Shown here: positions 53,195-61,898 of the stretch, one piece after another
Position numbering within the stretch: the first letter of the stretch is position 1
How the letters are laid out: each line of letters opens with the position of its first letter
From: Streptomyces sp. AV19
GTDB taxonomy: Bacteria > Actinomycetota > Actinomycetes > Streptomycetales > Streptomycetaceae
Reading direction: 5' to 3'
Length of the DNA stretch: 64,000 nt
Assembly: GCF_015999245.1 (NCBI RefSeq)
Contig: NZ_JAEAMR010000004.1
Span: 136,255 to 200,254, forward strand
The notes under the pieces: generated by a model
Database searches by the model: none
What the model saw: the letters and a program-made list of their open reading frames with translations, nothing else
What the model was told of the DNA's origin: nothing
Position numbers and translations under genes: made by a program

Positions 53195-53594
53195 ACTCCC
53201 CAAGCCGTCCGTGCTGTTCGTATGCGTCCACAACGCCGGGCGCTCCCAGATAGGCGCCGCCTTCCTCGCCCACCTCGGCGGCGGCCGCGTCGAGGTCCGC
53301 TCCGCCGGCTCGGCGCCGGCCGACGCCGTCAACCCGGCCGTGGTCGAGGCGATGCGGGAGGTCGGCATCGACATCGCCGCCGAGACGCCGAAGATCCTCA
53401 CGGCGGAGGCCGTGGAATCCTCGGACGTCGTCATCACGATGGGCTGCGGCGACGCGTGCCCGTACTTCCCCGGCAAGCGCTATCTGGACTGGCGGCTGGC
53501 GGACCCCGCCGGGCGGGGCGTGGAGGCGGTCCGCCCGATCCGGGACGAAATCGAGGGGCGGGTACGGGGGTTGCTCGCGGAGCTGGGGGTTTGA
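53187..53594 (+). CDS. arsC: arsenate reductase, low-molecular-weight phosphatase type
   Basis: This 135-residue reductase has the P-loop VLFVCVHNAGRSQIGAAFL with the nucleophile Cys in CVHNAGRS. Two later Cys in TMGCGDACPYFPGKRYLDWRLADPAG are the resolving pair of thioredoxin-coupled ArsC. It reduces arsenate to arsenite for Acr3. GTG 53187 has GGAAGGATC just before. No arsT or thioredoxin gene is adjacent; the YbbN-like protein at 9499 is too far to be linked. Confidence 0.95.
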   Translation: MSELPKPSVLFVCVHNAGRSQIGAAFLAHLGGGRVEVRSAGSAPADAVNPAVVEAMREVGIDIAAETPKILTAEAVESSDVVITMGCGDACPYFPGKRYLDWRLADPAGRGVEAVRPIRDEIEGRVRGLLAELGV

Positions 53595-53878
53595 CTGCGG
53601 GCCGTCAGTGGGATGAGGAGCGAGCCCCGCCCCCGCCGACATCGTCACCGCCGCCGACCGCCTCGCCCCCTTTGGCGCCAGAGCACCGCCACTGGCGGCC
53701 GGCAGCAGGCCGAAATGCACCCGCGCGTTCACATATGCCAGCATCGCCGCCGACAGCGGGGACGTGAAATGGTCCGCGACCAGGGGGCACCCAGCTTCTG
53801 GTAACACGCAATGGACTGCCCGACGGAGGAAGCAGGTCCGCTGTCAAGCAGTTCATGCAATCGTTTCGACTGGCGGGC

Positions 53879-54733
53879 CTACCCGCCGTAGGCGTCCGCC
53901 CATGCGCGGATGCGGTTCGCGATCGGGCCGGAGTGGCGAACCCAGCGGAAGTGGTCCAGCCGGACGTCAGCATCGGCTTCGTAATGGTGCCGCGTCAGCT
54001 CCACAGAGGGCACCTTGGCACAGAGTCGGTCGACGGCTGTCACTGGTGCCATTTCGTCACCCTCCACCGACACTGCGAGCACCGGCAGGTCCAGTTTGGC
54101 GAGCAACGTCTCGTAATCGATGTCGGCGCCGGACGGCTGAAATCGTCCAGTGCGGCAGACTCTTGCCCAGTCCCGCATCAGTACGCCCGATTGGCGTCCG
54201 GCGAAGCCCAGCACATCGCCCGGCCAGTACCCGAAGACGGTGCCCATCACCGCCGTCATGTGCGTGCCTGCGAGCACCTTCGGACCGTGGAGACCGGAGA
54301 ACCCCCGGTAGTCCACCGAGCCTGCGGCTATCAGCACCACACCGTCGATGGTGACCGGGGCGAATGCCGCGTGCAGCAACGAGATTTGGCCGCCCAGGCT
54401 GTGCCCCAGCGTGAAGCATGGAATCCCGCCGAACTTTCCGCGCACCGCTGCCAGAACTGCTGGCCAGTCGCGTGTGGCCAGTTCGTGGTATCCATGACGG
54501 GCCGACCGGTCGATCCGGGGCCCGCTCGCACCCTGTCCTCGAAGATCGGTGCACACCACGGCGAAGCCCTTACGGGTCAATTCCGCGCAGAACACCCCGT
54601 AGTAGTCCGCCTTAACCCCGAGGGCGGGCCATATCACCACCACGCCGGACGGCTGCCCATCGGGGAGCGTGACGCGCGCAGCCAGCACGGCGGACTGGCC
54701 TGGCACCGCGACGGCGAGCGTGTCCGTCGTCAT
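53879..54733 (-). CDS. alpha/beta hydrolase at the end of the azoxy operon
   Basis: This 284-residue hydrolase has its nucleophile elbow in FTLGHSLGGQISLLHAAF (Ser), an N-terminal PSGVVVIWPALGVKADYYGVFCAELTRKGFAVVCTDLRGQG and a C-terminal His in DVRLDHFRWVRHSGP. The Asp is likely in SVEGDEMAPVTAVDRL. The ATG overlaps the VlmB-like gene's stop (ATGA), so it belongs to that operon. It could cleave an ester or amide that links an amino acid to the product; this is inference. It is the last gene of the leftward run. Confidence 0.85.
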   Translation of the reverse strand: MTTDTLAVAVPGQSAVLAARVTLPDGQPSGVVVIWPALGVKADYYGVFCAELTRKGFAVVCTDLRGQGASGPRIDRSARHGYHELATRDWPAVLAAVRGKFGGIPCFTLGHSLGGQISLLHAAFAPVTIDGVVLIAAGSVDYRGFSGLHGPKVLAGTHMTAVMGTVFGYWPGDVLGFAGRQSGVLMRDWARVCRTGRFQPSGADIDYETLLAKLDLPVLAVSVEGDEMAPVTAVDRLCAKVPSVELTRHHYEADADVRLDHFRWVRHSGPIANRIRAWADAYGG

Positions 54734-55704
54734 CGTGCATTCTCCCCCAGCAGCATGTGGTCCATCCTGGCCTGCTGCGTCTCCTGCGACCAGTTCTCGG
54801 CGACAGTCAGCCGCTCCTCCGGTGTAGTGTCCAGCAGGAGCCGCCCCTGCCATACCTCGTACCCTTCGGCCAGTGCGCCGTGTTCCGACATGCCCTCCTG
54901 GAAGAGCGCCTCACGCTTGAGCAGCATCTCTTGCATGGGCAGTTCCCGCCACAGCTCGCGCCCCCGGTCGATCACTTCAAGCAGGCGGCCCTTCTCATTC
55001 GGGTGCTCGGTCACGTGGCGGCGGATCACCGCGCCGCCGACGGTGAGGTGACGGATCTCGTCGACGTTCGCGGTCCGCTCGACCAACGCAGCAGCCGGGT
55101 CGAAGGGCTGCCACTTGCGCTCGCTCAGCTCGGCGGCAGGGGCCAGCACCCCCTCCACCAGTACGGTGAGCACCAGCACGCCGCCGTAGAAATCGCCATT
55201 GCCGCGAACCACGGTGAGGCCGAAGTCCTCCAAAGGGTCGAGCACCGCGGCGCGGTCCGCCGCGGCGGTTCGCTCCACCGTGGACGTCAGCTCGCCGGCC
55301 GGCACGCCCAGCCGCAGAAGGTGGTCGCGGAAGGCACGGGCGTGTCGGGCTTCGTCGATCAATTGGGTGGAGAAGAACTCAAGGCACTTGTCGTCGGGGG
55401 CGTGGAAGACGAGTTGGGTCAGAGCCCGGGTCGCCTTGACCTCGGCGAGGTGTCGGAAGGAGAACTCCGTCACCAGGGCGTCCCGCAGTGGTCCGGGGTG
55501 CAGCATGGCATCGGTCGGCCCAGGGTCGGGGATGGTGCCGTCCCGCAGCTGGCGCAGCATGCCGCCCGCGACGTTCTCGAACCAGTAGGTCAGATTGCAG
55601 CGTTCCGGCGTCAGGTCGAGATCGCGGGCGCCTTCGAGTACGCGGGGGGCCGACCTTAGGTCGACCTCCGGGGGGAGGGCGGGCAGCACTGGGCTGGTGG
55701 TCAT
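54730..55704 (-). CDS. VlmB-like diiron azoxy synthase
   Basis: This 324-residue ferritin-like diiron protein has iron-ligand candidates in two EXXH sites, DEARH (Glu118, His121) and DEIRH (Glu216, His219), with Glu80 or Glu88 and Glu184 as third and fourth carboxylates. The sequence order and length match VlmB of the valanimycin pathway. VlmB, with VlmO, builds the azoxy bond, oxidising a hydrazine through azo to azoxy. The start ATG is followed by TTSPVLPALPPEV. It lies 42 bases after the VlmA-like gene and is coupled to the hydrolase. Function is by homology and neighbourhood; the substrate is unknown. Confidence 0.8.
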   Translation of the reverse strand: MTTSPVLPALPPEVDLRSAPRVLEGARDLDLTPERCNLTYWFENVAGGMLRQLRDGTIPDPGPTDAMLHPGPLRDALVTEFSFRHLAEVKATRALTQLVFHAPDDKCLEFFSTQLIDEARHARAFRDHLLRLGVPAGELTSTVERTAAADRAAVLDPLEDFGLTVVRGNGDFYGGVLVLTVLVEGVLAPAAELSERKWQPFDPAAALVERTANVDEIRHLTVGGAVIRRHVTEHPNEKGRLLEVIDRGRELWRELPMQEMLLKREALFQEGMSEHGALAEGYEVWQGRLLLDTTPEERLTVAENWSQETQQARMDHMLLGENAR

Positions 55705-55746
55705 GGCGACTCCGTCTGTGGGAAACGGACCGGGTAGGTGTGCCGG

Positions 55747-56733
55747 TCAGAGGGCATTGGTGACGCGGAGCAGGTTCCAGACCGCGCCAAGGGTGACGCC
55801 GCCCTCGAAGGCGGCGTACTCAGGCTCGATCACGTGCGGGTTCCACTTGAGTTTGAATGCTTCTTGGTTGCGGGCCGGGTAGACGATGCGGCCGTGCTTC
55901 GCCAGCAGACGGATGACGCGGGTCAGGATGCGGCCGGCGGATGCCGACTCGTGCTCGGACGAGAGACCGGCGAATGGGGTAAGGCCCAGGTGGAGCCAGC
56001 CCGTGCCCTCGGAACGGAAGCGCGTGAGCGCGGTGAGGTTGATCAGCTCGACAGTCCCGACTGGGCAGCTGGGCACCCGCCGGGTGAGGTCGTACAGCCA
56101 ACCGGGCCGGGTGCCATATGCCGGGGAGTAGGTGACGTAACCGATGGTCCGACCCTCGCGTCGTGCGATAAAGGTGCGCCGCAGCGGGGCACCGGGGCCC
56201 CCGCGTTCCCCGATCAGGAAGTCGAGCTGCTTGACGTGCCATCCCTTGGCGCGCAGCCATGCGGCATCGATGGTCGCCAGCTCCTCGTCGTGCGCGGCGT
56301 CGTGGGTGAGTTCGTCGACGGTCACTCCTTCGCGTCGTGCCCGGGAAGTGTTCTGGCGGACCTTGGCCAGCGCCTGGCCGCGCGTGGTGAAGCGGGACAG
56401 GTCGATGCTGTACGAGCTGCCGATCTGGTTGACCGTAAAGCCACGTTCGGCATAGAGGGGGATGTCGGCGGTGCGCAGCTGGGCGACGGTCAGCCTCCCC
56501 GCGAGGTGAGAGCGGAACTCCGCCAGCAGCGATGCTTTGTGCTGGGGCGGAGCGAACGGGCCGCCGAACTGGACGACATGTCCGCCACGTTGTTTGTATG
56601 CGATCAGACCCGGTACGCGCACGCTGTGGAAGCGCGCAGTACCGGAGTTCATCGCGAGGAATCCGCTCGGGTGGTCGGCGTGGGCGCGCAGGTGTTCCGC
56701 AGCATCGGCATGGTCCACGGCAGAGGCTTTCAC
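55747..56733 (-). CDS. VlmA-like aminoacyl-tRNA-dependent transferase (DUF2156/GNAT fold)
   Basis: This 328-residue protein resembles the MprF C-terminal (DUF2156) domain. It shows GLIAYKQRGGHVVQFGGPFAPPQHKASLLAEF, YSIDLSRFTTRGQALAKVRQNTSRARREGV, and FIARREGRTIGYVTYSPAYGTRPGWLYDLTRR. VELINLTALTRFRSEGTGWLHLGLTPFAGL follows. Valanimycin VlmA transfers serine from seryl-tRNA to an alkylhydroxylamine oxygen, and this protein is the matching class. GTG 56733 has AAAGGAG 5 bases before and overlaps the VlmO-like stop (GTGA). The amino acid used here is not readable from sequence. Confidence 0.8.
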   Translation of the reverse strand: MKASAVDHADAAEHLRAHADHPSGFLAMNSGTARFHSVRVPGLIAYKQRGGHVVQFGGPFAPPQHKASLLAEFRSHLAGRLTVAQLRTADIPLYAERGFTVNQIGSSYSIDLSRFTTRGQALAKVRQNTSRARREGVTVDELTHDAAHDEELATIDAAWLRAKGWHVKQLDFLIGERGGPGAPLRRTFIARREGRTIGYVTYSPAYGTRPGWLYDLTRRVPSCPVGTVELINLTALTRFRSEGTGWLHLGLTPFAGLSSEHESASAGRILTRVIRLLAKHGRIVYPARNQEAFKLKWNPHVIEPEYAAFEGGVTLGAVWNLLRVTNAL

Positions 56734-57233
56734 AGCCGCTCCTTTGGCCGGTCAGGCATAACAGTGCCGGGTCGTTGACCGGCACTGTTCGTCTCGGCAG
56801 CGAGTTGCTGGGAGAAGTCGACGAAGGTAGGAAGGGGAGCCGGTTCGAAAGGTACGGCGAAGGGCTTCAGGGAGTTGCCGAGCAGTCCTCGGTCCCCGCA
56901 AAGGTGGAGCGGGATGGCGAGTAGCGCCCACTCCGGCTCGACCAACCAGGCCCAGAGCGCGGCGACCATTCCTGCGGTGAGCCAGTTGTGCATGCTGTTG
57001 TACAGCACGTAGTACAGCCGGGAGATTCGCCCGCCCTTGGCACGGTGATGAGCCAGCGCGCCGGGGATGTAACCGATCAGGTCGATGTATGCGAACAGGA
57101 CGACGGCCGGCAGCCAGCGCACCTCTTGCCAGTGCAGAATCATCAGCCCGGCGCATACCGCCAGGCCGATGAGGTACTCGGCGCGCATCAGCCGGTAGGT
57201 GGTCGGGCTCTCAAAGCGATTGGCGCGGTCCAT
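56730..57233 (-). CDS. VlmO-like membrane hydrazine synthase
   Basis: This 167-residue membrane protein has about four helices (YLIGLAVCAGLMILHW, WLPAVVLFAYIDLIGYIPGALAHH, LTAGMVAALWAWLVEP, ALLAIPLHLC). Charged polar residues near the helices are His34, Asp51, His62, His63, His82 (YNSMHNW), His110 and Asp114 (PLHLCGDRGLLGN). These could bind a metal, as needed for VlmO, the membrane-bound hydrazine-forming metalloenzyme of valanimycin. It overlaps genes on both sides: TGATG with the SRPBCC gene upstream and GTGA with the VlmA-like gene. The tail (about 35 residues) is cytoplasmic-like and Pro-rich. Confidence 0.78.
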   Translation of the reverse strand: MDRANRFESPTTYRLMRAEYLIGLAVCAGLMILHWQEVRWLPAVVLFAYIDLIGYIPGALAHHRAKGGRISRLYYVLYNSMHNWLTAGMVAALWAWLVEPEWALLAIPLHLCGDRGLLGNSLKPFAVPFEPAPLPTFVDFSQQLAAETNSAGQRPGTVMPDRPKERL

Positions 57234-57700
57234 CAGCCCGCCGCCCGTACGTTTCCGGTCGAAGTCGACCCGGCGCCCAGCAATCCGTCCAGGACGCTCA
57301 GGATGGTTTCTCGCAGCACTCGTTCGGCCACAGGGTCGATGATGCCGGCGAGGCTCGGCAGCCCGAAGTCGAACTTCGCCCCGAAGAGGACGGCACACCC
57401 GTCGCCCTCTGTTCGGACTTCCCATTCCCCGGTGAAAGTCTCGAAGTCACCAGTGGTCTGTGTGAAGGAGATCACCCGTCGCTCGTCGTCGAAGCTGTCC
57501 GCCTCCGACCAACTGAGCACGCCATTGCGGAAGTCCACCTCCCAGTCGCTGTGCAGCCGCCCAGGTCGGGTGGCCGGGTGAACAGTCACCCGCCGGATGG
57601 CCGTGACGAGCGAGGGGTACCGGGCGAAGTCGCCAATCCGGGCGTAGGCGTCCTCCGGGGCGACGCCGTCGAAGTGAGCCTTGAGCTCCACTGATCTCAT
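57233..57700 (-). CDS. SRPBCC (polyketide cyclase/START-like) protein in the azoxy operon
   Basis: This 155-residue START/Bet v1-like protein reads MRSVELKAHFDGVAPEDAYARIGDFARYPSLVTAIRRVTV, then SWSEADSFDDERRVISFTQTTGDFETFTGEWEVRTEGDGCAVLFGAKFDFGLPSLAGIIDPVAERVLRETI. It resembles the CoQ10/SRPBCC group that binds hydrophobic ligands. It may carry or dehydrate a pathway intermediate. Its stop overlaps the VlmO-like start. The aminotransferase gene ends 12 bases upstream. ATG 57700 is in context ctcat. Confidence 0.82.
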   Translation of the reverse strand: MRSVELKAHFDGVAPEDAYARIGDFARYPSLVTAIRRVTVHPATRPGRLHSDWEVDFRNGVLSWSEADSFDDERRVISFTQTTGDFETFTGEWEVRTEGDGCAVLFGAKFDFGLPSLAGIIDPVAERVLRETILSVLDGLLGAGSTSTGNVRAAG

Positions 57701-57712
57701 GGATGTACGCCT

Positions 57713-59032
57713 CTACTTGTCGGACGGTGCGGACGGTGCCGGTGGCGCCTCGGGGAACCGGTGGGCGAGCGCGCGGGCGGCGGCCGTGACGGCGGTCTCC
57801 AGGCGTTCGACGTCACTCTCGCCGAAAACGGCGGGCGGGGTGAAGCGGACCACGGCGTGTGCATTGAGAGAGTGATTGACCACCACTCCGTGGTCGAGCA
57901 GGTCGAGGATGAACTCGCCGACAAGCCCGGCATCGTGGAACTCCACCGCGATCAGCAGGCCGCGGCCCCGCACATCGGCGACCAGGTGTGGGCAATGCGC
58001 GCGGAGCACGCCAGTCAGCAGGCTGAGGAGTCGGCTCCCGAGCCGGTTGGCGGTGTCGACCAGGTTCTCCTCCTCGATCAGTTCGATGGCGGCGCGGGCG
58101 GCGGCCATTGCGACAGGGGCGGCGGAGAACGTTGAGGTATGCAGAAAAGGGTCGCGGTCGAACGCGGCGAACGCCGCCGGCGTGGCGACTGCTGCGGCCA
58201 CCGGGATCACACCGCCGCTCAATGCCTTGCCGACGAGCAGGACGTCGGGCACGACCCGTTCGCGGTCGGCGCCCCACCAGGTGCCCAGTCGGCCGAGGCC
58301 GGTCATTACCTCGTCCACGATGAGGAAGGCGCCTGTGCGTCTGCACAGCTCCTCGACCTGCTTGAGGTAGCCGTCCGGGGGAATCACAACGCCGGCCTCA
58401 CCCTGTACCGGTTCAACGATCACACACGCGTCGGAGCCGCCGTCGCTCAGCTCTGCCTCCAGTGCCGCGACGTCGCCGAACGGCACGTGTGAGGTGTCGG
58501 GCAACAGCGGCCGGAACGGGTCCTGGTAGAGCGGTTTGCCGGTGACGGAGAGGGCGCCGAGGGTTTTGCCATGGAATCCGTTGGCCATGGCTATGAGCCG
58601 CCGGTGTCCCAGACTGCGGGCCATCTTCAGCGCCGTCTCGACAGCCTCGGCGCCGGATCCGGTGAAGTGCACGTGTTCCAGGCCAGTTGGCGCGACGCGG
58701 ATGAGTGCGGCGGCGGCGTGCGCGGCCGAAGGTTCGAGCAGCAGCCGGGTCGAGAGGGGGTGAGTGTGGATTTGCCGTTCGACGGCGGCAACTACCCGGG
58801 GGTGACAGGCGCCTGCCAGGAATACCCCGTAGCCCCCGCAGTTGAGGTACTCGCGGCCATCCGATGTCCGAACCACGGTGCCGGCGGACGACGCCTCGAT
58901 CTGGCCGCCGAACATCTCTCCGATCTTGGCGCGACCCCGGCTGAGGTGTGCGCGGTACAGGGAGGTGATGTCGGCTGGGCTGTCGTGGTCCGTGCGGGAC
59001 GACAAACCTTCTGTGTCCAGAGCCTGGGGCAT
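57713..59032 (-). CDS. class III PLP aminotransferase
   Basis: This 439-residue PLP enzyme of the class III (ornithine/4-aminobutyrate) type has TVVRTSDGREYLNCGGYGVFLAGACHPRV early. VHFTGSGAEAVETALKMARSLGH and MANGFHGKTLGALSVTGK follow, then FLIVDEVMTGLGRLGTWWG. The PLP lysine is in VLLVGKALSGGVIP. It would aminate an aldehyde, giving the alkylamine for N-hydroxylation, with the dehydrogenase gene upstream making the aldehyde; this order is inference. ATG 59032 follows aaagga. An extended frame reaches 59974 but lies antisense to the flavoprotein gene. Confidence 0.9.
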   Translation of the reverse strand: MPQALDTEGLSSRTDHDSPADITSLYRAHLSRGRAKIGEMFGGQIEASSAGTVVRTSDGREYLNCGGYGVFLAGACHPRVVAAVERQIHTHPLSTRLLLEPSAAHAAAALIRVAPTGLEHVHFTGSGAEAVETALKMARSLGHRRLIAMANGFHGKTLGALSVTGKPLYQDPFRPLLPDTSHVPFGDVAALEAELSDGGSDACVIVEPVQGEAGVVIPPDGYLKQVEELCRRTGAFLIVDEVMTGLGRLGTWWGADRERVVPDVLLVGKALSGGVIPVAAAVATPAAFAAFDRDPFLHTSTFSAAPVAMAAARAAIELIEEENLVDTANRLGSRLLSLLTGVLRAHCPHLVADVRGRGLLIAVEFHDAGLVGEFILDLLDHGVVVNHSLNAHAVVRFTPPAVFGESDVERLETAVTAAARALAHRFPEAPPAPSAPSDK

Positions 59033-59154
59033 TGCCGAACGGTCCTTTCTGACGAACGGGGTGCTGTGCGCGGAGCCCGGCGGGTGGGGACGCGGGTGAG
59101 CGCTGCGTGCTCTGCGGGGGTGGTTGGGGCGGCAGGGGGTGTTTCCGGCCGAAG

Positions 59155-60294
59155 TCAGGACAGCCGGAGGGGCAGCCCGGCTTGATGGTCGAGGAGCGCC
59201 TGGGCGCTGCTCGACCGGGAGGGCGGATGGAAGGCCAGGGCACGGCTCACCGCGAGCAGGTAGCCGACCTCGGGCGACGCGATGTAGGCCATGCCGCCCA
59301 GTAGTTCGGCGGCTCGGTCTGCGGCCTCCACCAGTAGGTCTTGGGCGGCGAACCGCGCAGTGAGTACAGCGGCGAGCTCGTCGTCCCCGATCTCGCCGGT
59401 CTCGACGACCCTGGCCTGGTTCTCGACCAGGGCGATGGCGGCCTCCAGCTTGGTGATCAGCGCAGCACGGTCGGTGACACTGCCGCGAGCGGCGGCGAGG
59501 GTCTGCTCGGCCAGACGGGCCACAGCCCCGGTGTACGCCGAGGTGACCAATAGCTCGAACCATACGAATCCGACGGTCTGAAGCGTGTCGAGACCGCTCC
59601 CCAGAGTCACTTTGAGCTTGAGCATGGCTTCGGTCGGGACCTCGACATCGTCCAGCCGGACTTCGTCGCTCTCCGCGCCCGCCAGGTAGGGGCTGACCCA
59701 GAACGGATGCCGGGTGATGCCGGGGGACGCGGCCGGGATCAGCGCAACACCCAGTTCGGTGCCGCCGTCCGGCAGAGGGATCGTGACGCTGGCGGAGAGC
59801 ATGTCCATCGAGCGGGCGAGGCTGCATGGCTTCTTCGAGCCGGTCACTCGGTAGCCGCCGTCGACAGGGCGGGCGTTCATCATCGCGCTGAGGATGCCCC
59901 GCCCGGATCGCCCCTCGGCGAATCCGGACGCCACCAGCAGGTCGTCCCGGGCGATGCTCTCGATCACCAGCCATTCCAGACCGGATGCCTGGGTGGAGCC
60001 GGTGAGGGCGACGAGGCTGGCCACGGAGAAGTTGTGCATCGTCGCGGCTATGGCGAGTGAGGGCGACAACGCGCCAAGGGCCCGGGTCACCCGGACTGCT
60101 TCCAGTGCGCTCGCACCGCGCCCACCGTACGCAGTGGGCACCAGCAGGCCCGGGCCCCCGGAGCGACGGAAGGTGTCCAGGCCGGGGCTCTCCCGGGACT
60201 CCAGGGCCTCCAACGACACCGGGGTCAAGCTTTCGACCAGGCCGGGAAGGAACCTCTCACACGCTTCTTGGGCGAGCCGCATGGAATGTGTCAT
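59155..60294 (-). CDS. acyl-CoA dehydrogenase-like flavoprotein, candidate amine N-hydroxylase
   Basis: This 379-residue protein has the acyl-CoA dehydrogenase fold. The N-terminal helices contain LLVPTAYGGRGASALEAVRVTRALGALSPSLAIAATMHNFSVASL. The middle domain has LLVASGFAEGRSGRGILSAMMNARPVDGGYRVTGSKKPCSLARSMDMLSAS. The C-terminal four-helix part has RAAELLGGMAYIASPEVGYLLAVSRALAFHPPSR. The catalytic Glu of dehydrogenases is not evident, and the overall look fits the N-hydroxylating branch that includes isobutylamine N-hydroxylase VlmH. It probably hydroxylates the pathway amine with a separate flavin reductase. The ATG overlaps the dehydrogenase stop (ATGA). Confidence 0.8.
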   Translation of the reverse strand: MTHSMRLAQEACERFLPGLVESLTPVSLEALESRESPGLDTFRRSGGPGLLVPTAYGGRGASALEAVRVTRALGALSPSLAIAATMHNFSVASLVALTGSTQASGLEWLVIESIARDDLLVASGFAEGRSGRGILSAMMNARPVDGGYRVTGSKKPCSLARSMDMLSASVTIPLPDGGTELGVALIPAASPGITRHPFWVSPYLAGAESDEVRLDDVEVPTEAMLKLKVTLGSGLDTLQTVGFVWFELLVTSAYTGAVARLAEQTLAAARGSVTDRAALITKLEAAIALVENQARVVETGEIGDDELAAVLTARFAAQDLLVEAADRAAELLGGMAYIASPEVGYLLAVSRALAFHPPSRSSSAQALLDHQAGLPLRLS

Positions 60295-61898
60295 TGCGCT
60301 GTCTCCACCTCGGTCAGGGCGTCAAAGGCCGCCTCTCGCGGTCGGATGCCGTCGGTGATGCTCACGCCCTGAAGACGGGACGTGCGCAGCATGGGGTAAT
60401 TCGCCTCACCGCCGGGTCCTCCGGTCAGTCCGTTGCCGCCGTGGGAGGGCAGCAGCGACAGGAACCCGATGTGCGAGTCATTGACCTTGAGCAGGCCGGC
60501 GTTGCCGACCTCGGTGACGAACCGGTCCATCACTGACTTGTCCCGCGTCCACAGCGAGTTACGCAGGCCGTAGGCGTTCTTCTCGACGAAGTCGATGACG
60601 GCACTGAGCAACTCGTCGTCGGGTGCCTCTTCGGGGACAACGACGGGCAGCAGCGGGAAGAACGTCTCGTACCGGACGGCGTCGAGGTCGGTGGCCCCCT
60701 TCAGCCCGTGCACTCGCAGCACGGTGGGTTCGAGGAAGAGCCCGATGTCGTCGACACGGCCGTCCACATCGATTCGGCGACCGCCGCATACCAGTTCTGC
60801 ACCGCCGGCCAGGGCCTGTTCGAGCACGGAGACATAGGACTCTGGCCGGAGCACCGGGGAGAGCAGCACGCCAGGGTCTTCCGGGTATCCGGGCCGGATC
60901 TCCCTGGCAATAAGGCGCAACCGGTCCAGCAACTGGTCAGCGATCCGGGGATGGACGACTGCCCGGTTGGGCGCCATACAGACCTGTCCAGAGCCGTAGA
61001 AGGACTCCGCGAGCGCCTCCGCTGCGTAGTCGAGATCGGCATCGTGCCAAACCACGACAGTGTCGTTGCCGGCAAGTTCGAGGACTGGCTTCTTGCCACG
61101 CGCCACGCACTCGGCGCCGAAGGCGATGCCTTTGCCGCTGGCACCGAAGTACATGATGTCGTTGACCAGTGGGCTGGCCAGCCAGTGGTCGAGTGTCTTT
61201 CGAGCGTCCGAGCAGACGATGTTGAGAAGGCCCACCGGTGCGCCGACCCGTTCCAGGGCAGGCACCACCAGCTCGTGCAGCGCGTGCAGCACACCGAGCG
61301 GTGCGCTGACAGGTGCTCGGACGACGAGCGAGTTTCCTGCCGCCAGGGCCCAGACGCCAAGCATCGAGTTGGCAACTGTCGCGTTCTGCGGTGGATTGAG
61401 GCAAACGACGCCGTCCGCGACCCGGCGGATGGTCATCCTCCGAGGACCGACGATGTGAGTGGTTTCCATCTGGCTTTCCAGCCAAGTACGAGTCTGGGGA
61501 CCAGTATTGGCCAGCAGGCCCGTCATCTCCCAACGGGCGAGCGCCCTGGGATGTCCCTCGGTGGCCATCAGATCGATGATGTCCTCGAATTTCTCGAGGA
61601 CCAGCGTGCGGAACTCCTCGACCATCCGCATCCGGGTCTTCAGCGGCTCCTTTCGCCACTGCCGGGCTGCCGAGGCTGCGGCGGCCAGTGCGGCCTCGAC
61701 GTCATGCTGGTCAGCGATCGAGACTCGCCCCACCACCTGCTCGGGGGCGTCAGAGGGGGAGATCCGTCCGTTCTCCAGGCCGCGCTTGAGGGCCAGCGAT
61801 CCGAAGAAGTCACTCAAAAGCGCGGAAGACCGCACGGTGTACACCCAGTTGGTGCCGGGACGATCTCGGCCGGCTGCGTATGCGCCATAGCTCAGCAT
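60291..61898 (-). CDS. aldehyde dehydrogenase family protein, first gene of the azoxy operon
   Basis: This 535-residue protein has the ALDH fold. Asn in CLNPPQNATVANSML lies at the oxyanion region, Glu in KPVLELAGND, and the nucleophile Cys in GSGQVCMAPNRAVVHP. The C-terminus has NAYGLRNSLWTRD and a Gly-rich loop (SHGGNGLTGGPGGEANY). It may work as an acyl-CoA or acid reductase toward an aldehyde, or as an oxidase; the direction is unknown. ATG 61898 has AGGAG 7 bases before. It leads the eight-gene leftward run, and its promoter region is shared with the divergent SRPBCC gene at 62184. Confidence 0.85.
   Translation of the reverse strand: MLSYGAYAAGRDRPGTNWVYTVRSSALLSDFFGSLALKRGLENGRISPSDAPEQVVGRVSIADQHDVEAALAAAASAARQWRKEPLKTRMRMVEEFRTLVLEKFEDIIDLMATEGHPRALARWEMTGLLANTGPQTRTWLESQMETTHIVGPRRMTIRRVADGVVCLNPPQNATVANSMLGVWALAAGNSLVVRAPVSAPLGVLHALHELVVPALERVGAPVGLLNIVCSDARKTLDHWLASPLVNDIMYFGASGKGIAFGAECVARGKKPVLELAGNDTVVVWHDADLDYAAEALAESFYGSGQVCMAPNRAVVHPRIADQLLDRLRLIAREIRPGYPEDPGVLLSPVLRPESYVSVLEQALAGGAELVCGGRRIDVDGRVDDIGLFLEPTVLRVHGLKGATDLDAVRYETFFPLLPVVVPEEAPDDELLSAVIDFVEKNAYGLRNSLWTRDKSVMDRFVTEVGNAGLLKVNDSHIGFLSLLPSHGGNGLTGGPGGEANYPMLRTSRLQGVSITDGIRPREAAFDALTEVETAQ

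Noticed and set aside
53595..53878. Possible remnant gene between arsC and the azoxy operon
   Set aside because: Minus-strand frames in this gap look partly protein-like, but no family is recognised and no clear start or frame continuity is seen. Treated as empty.
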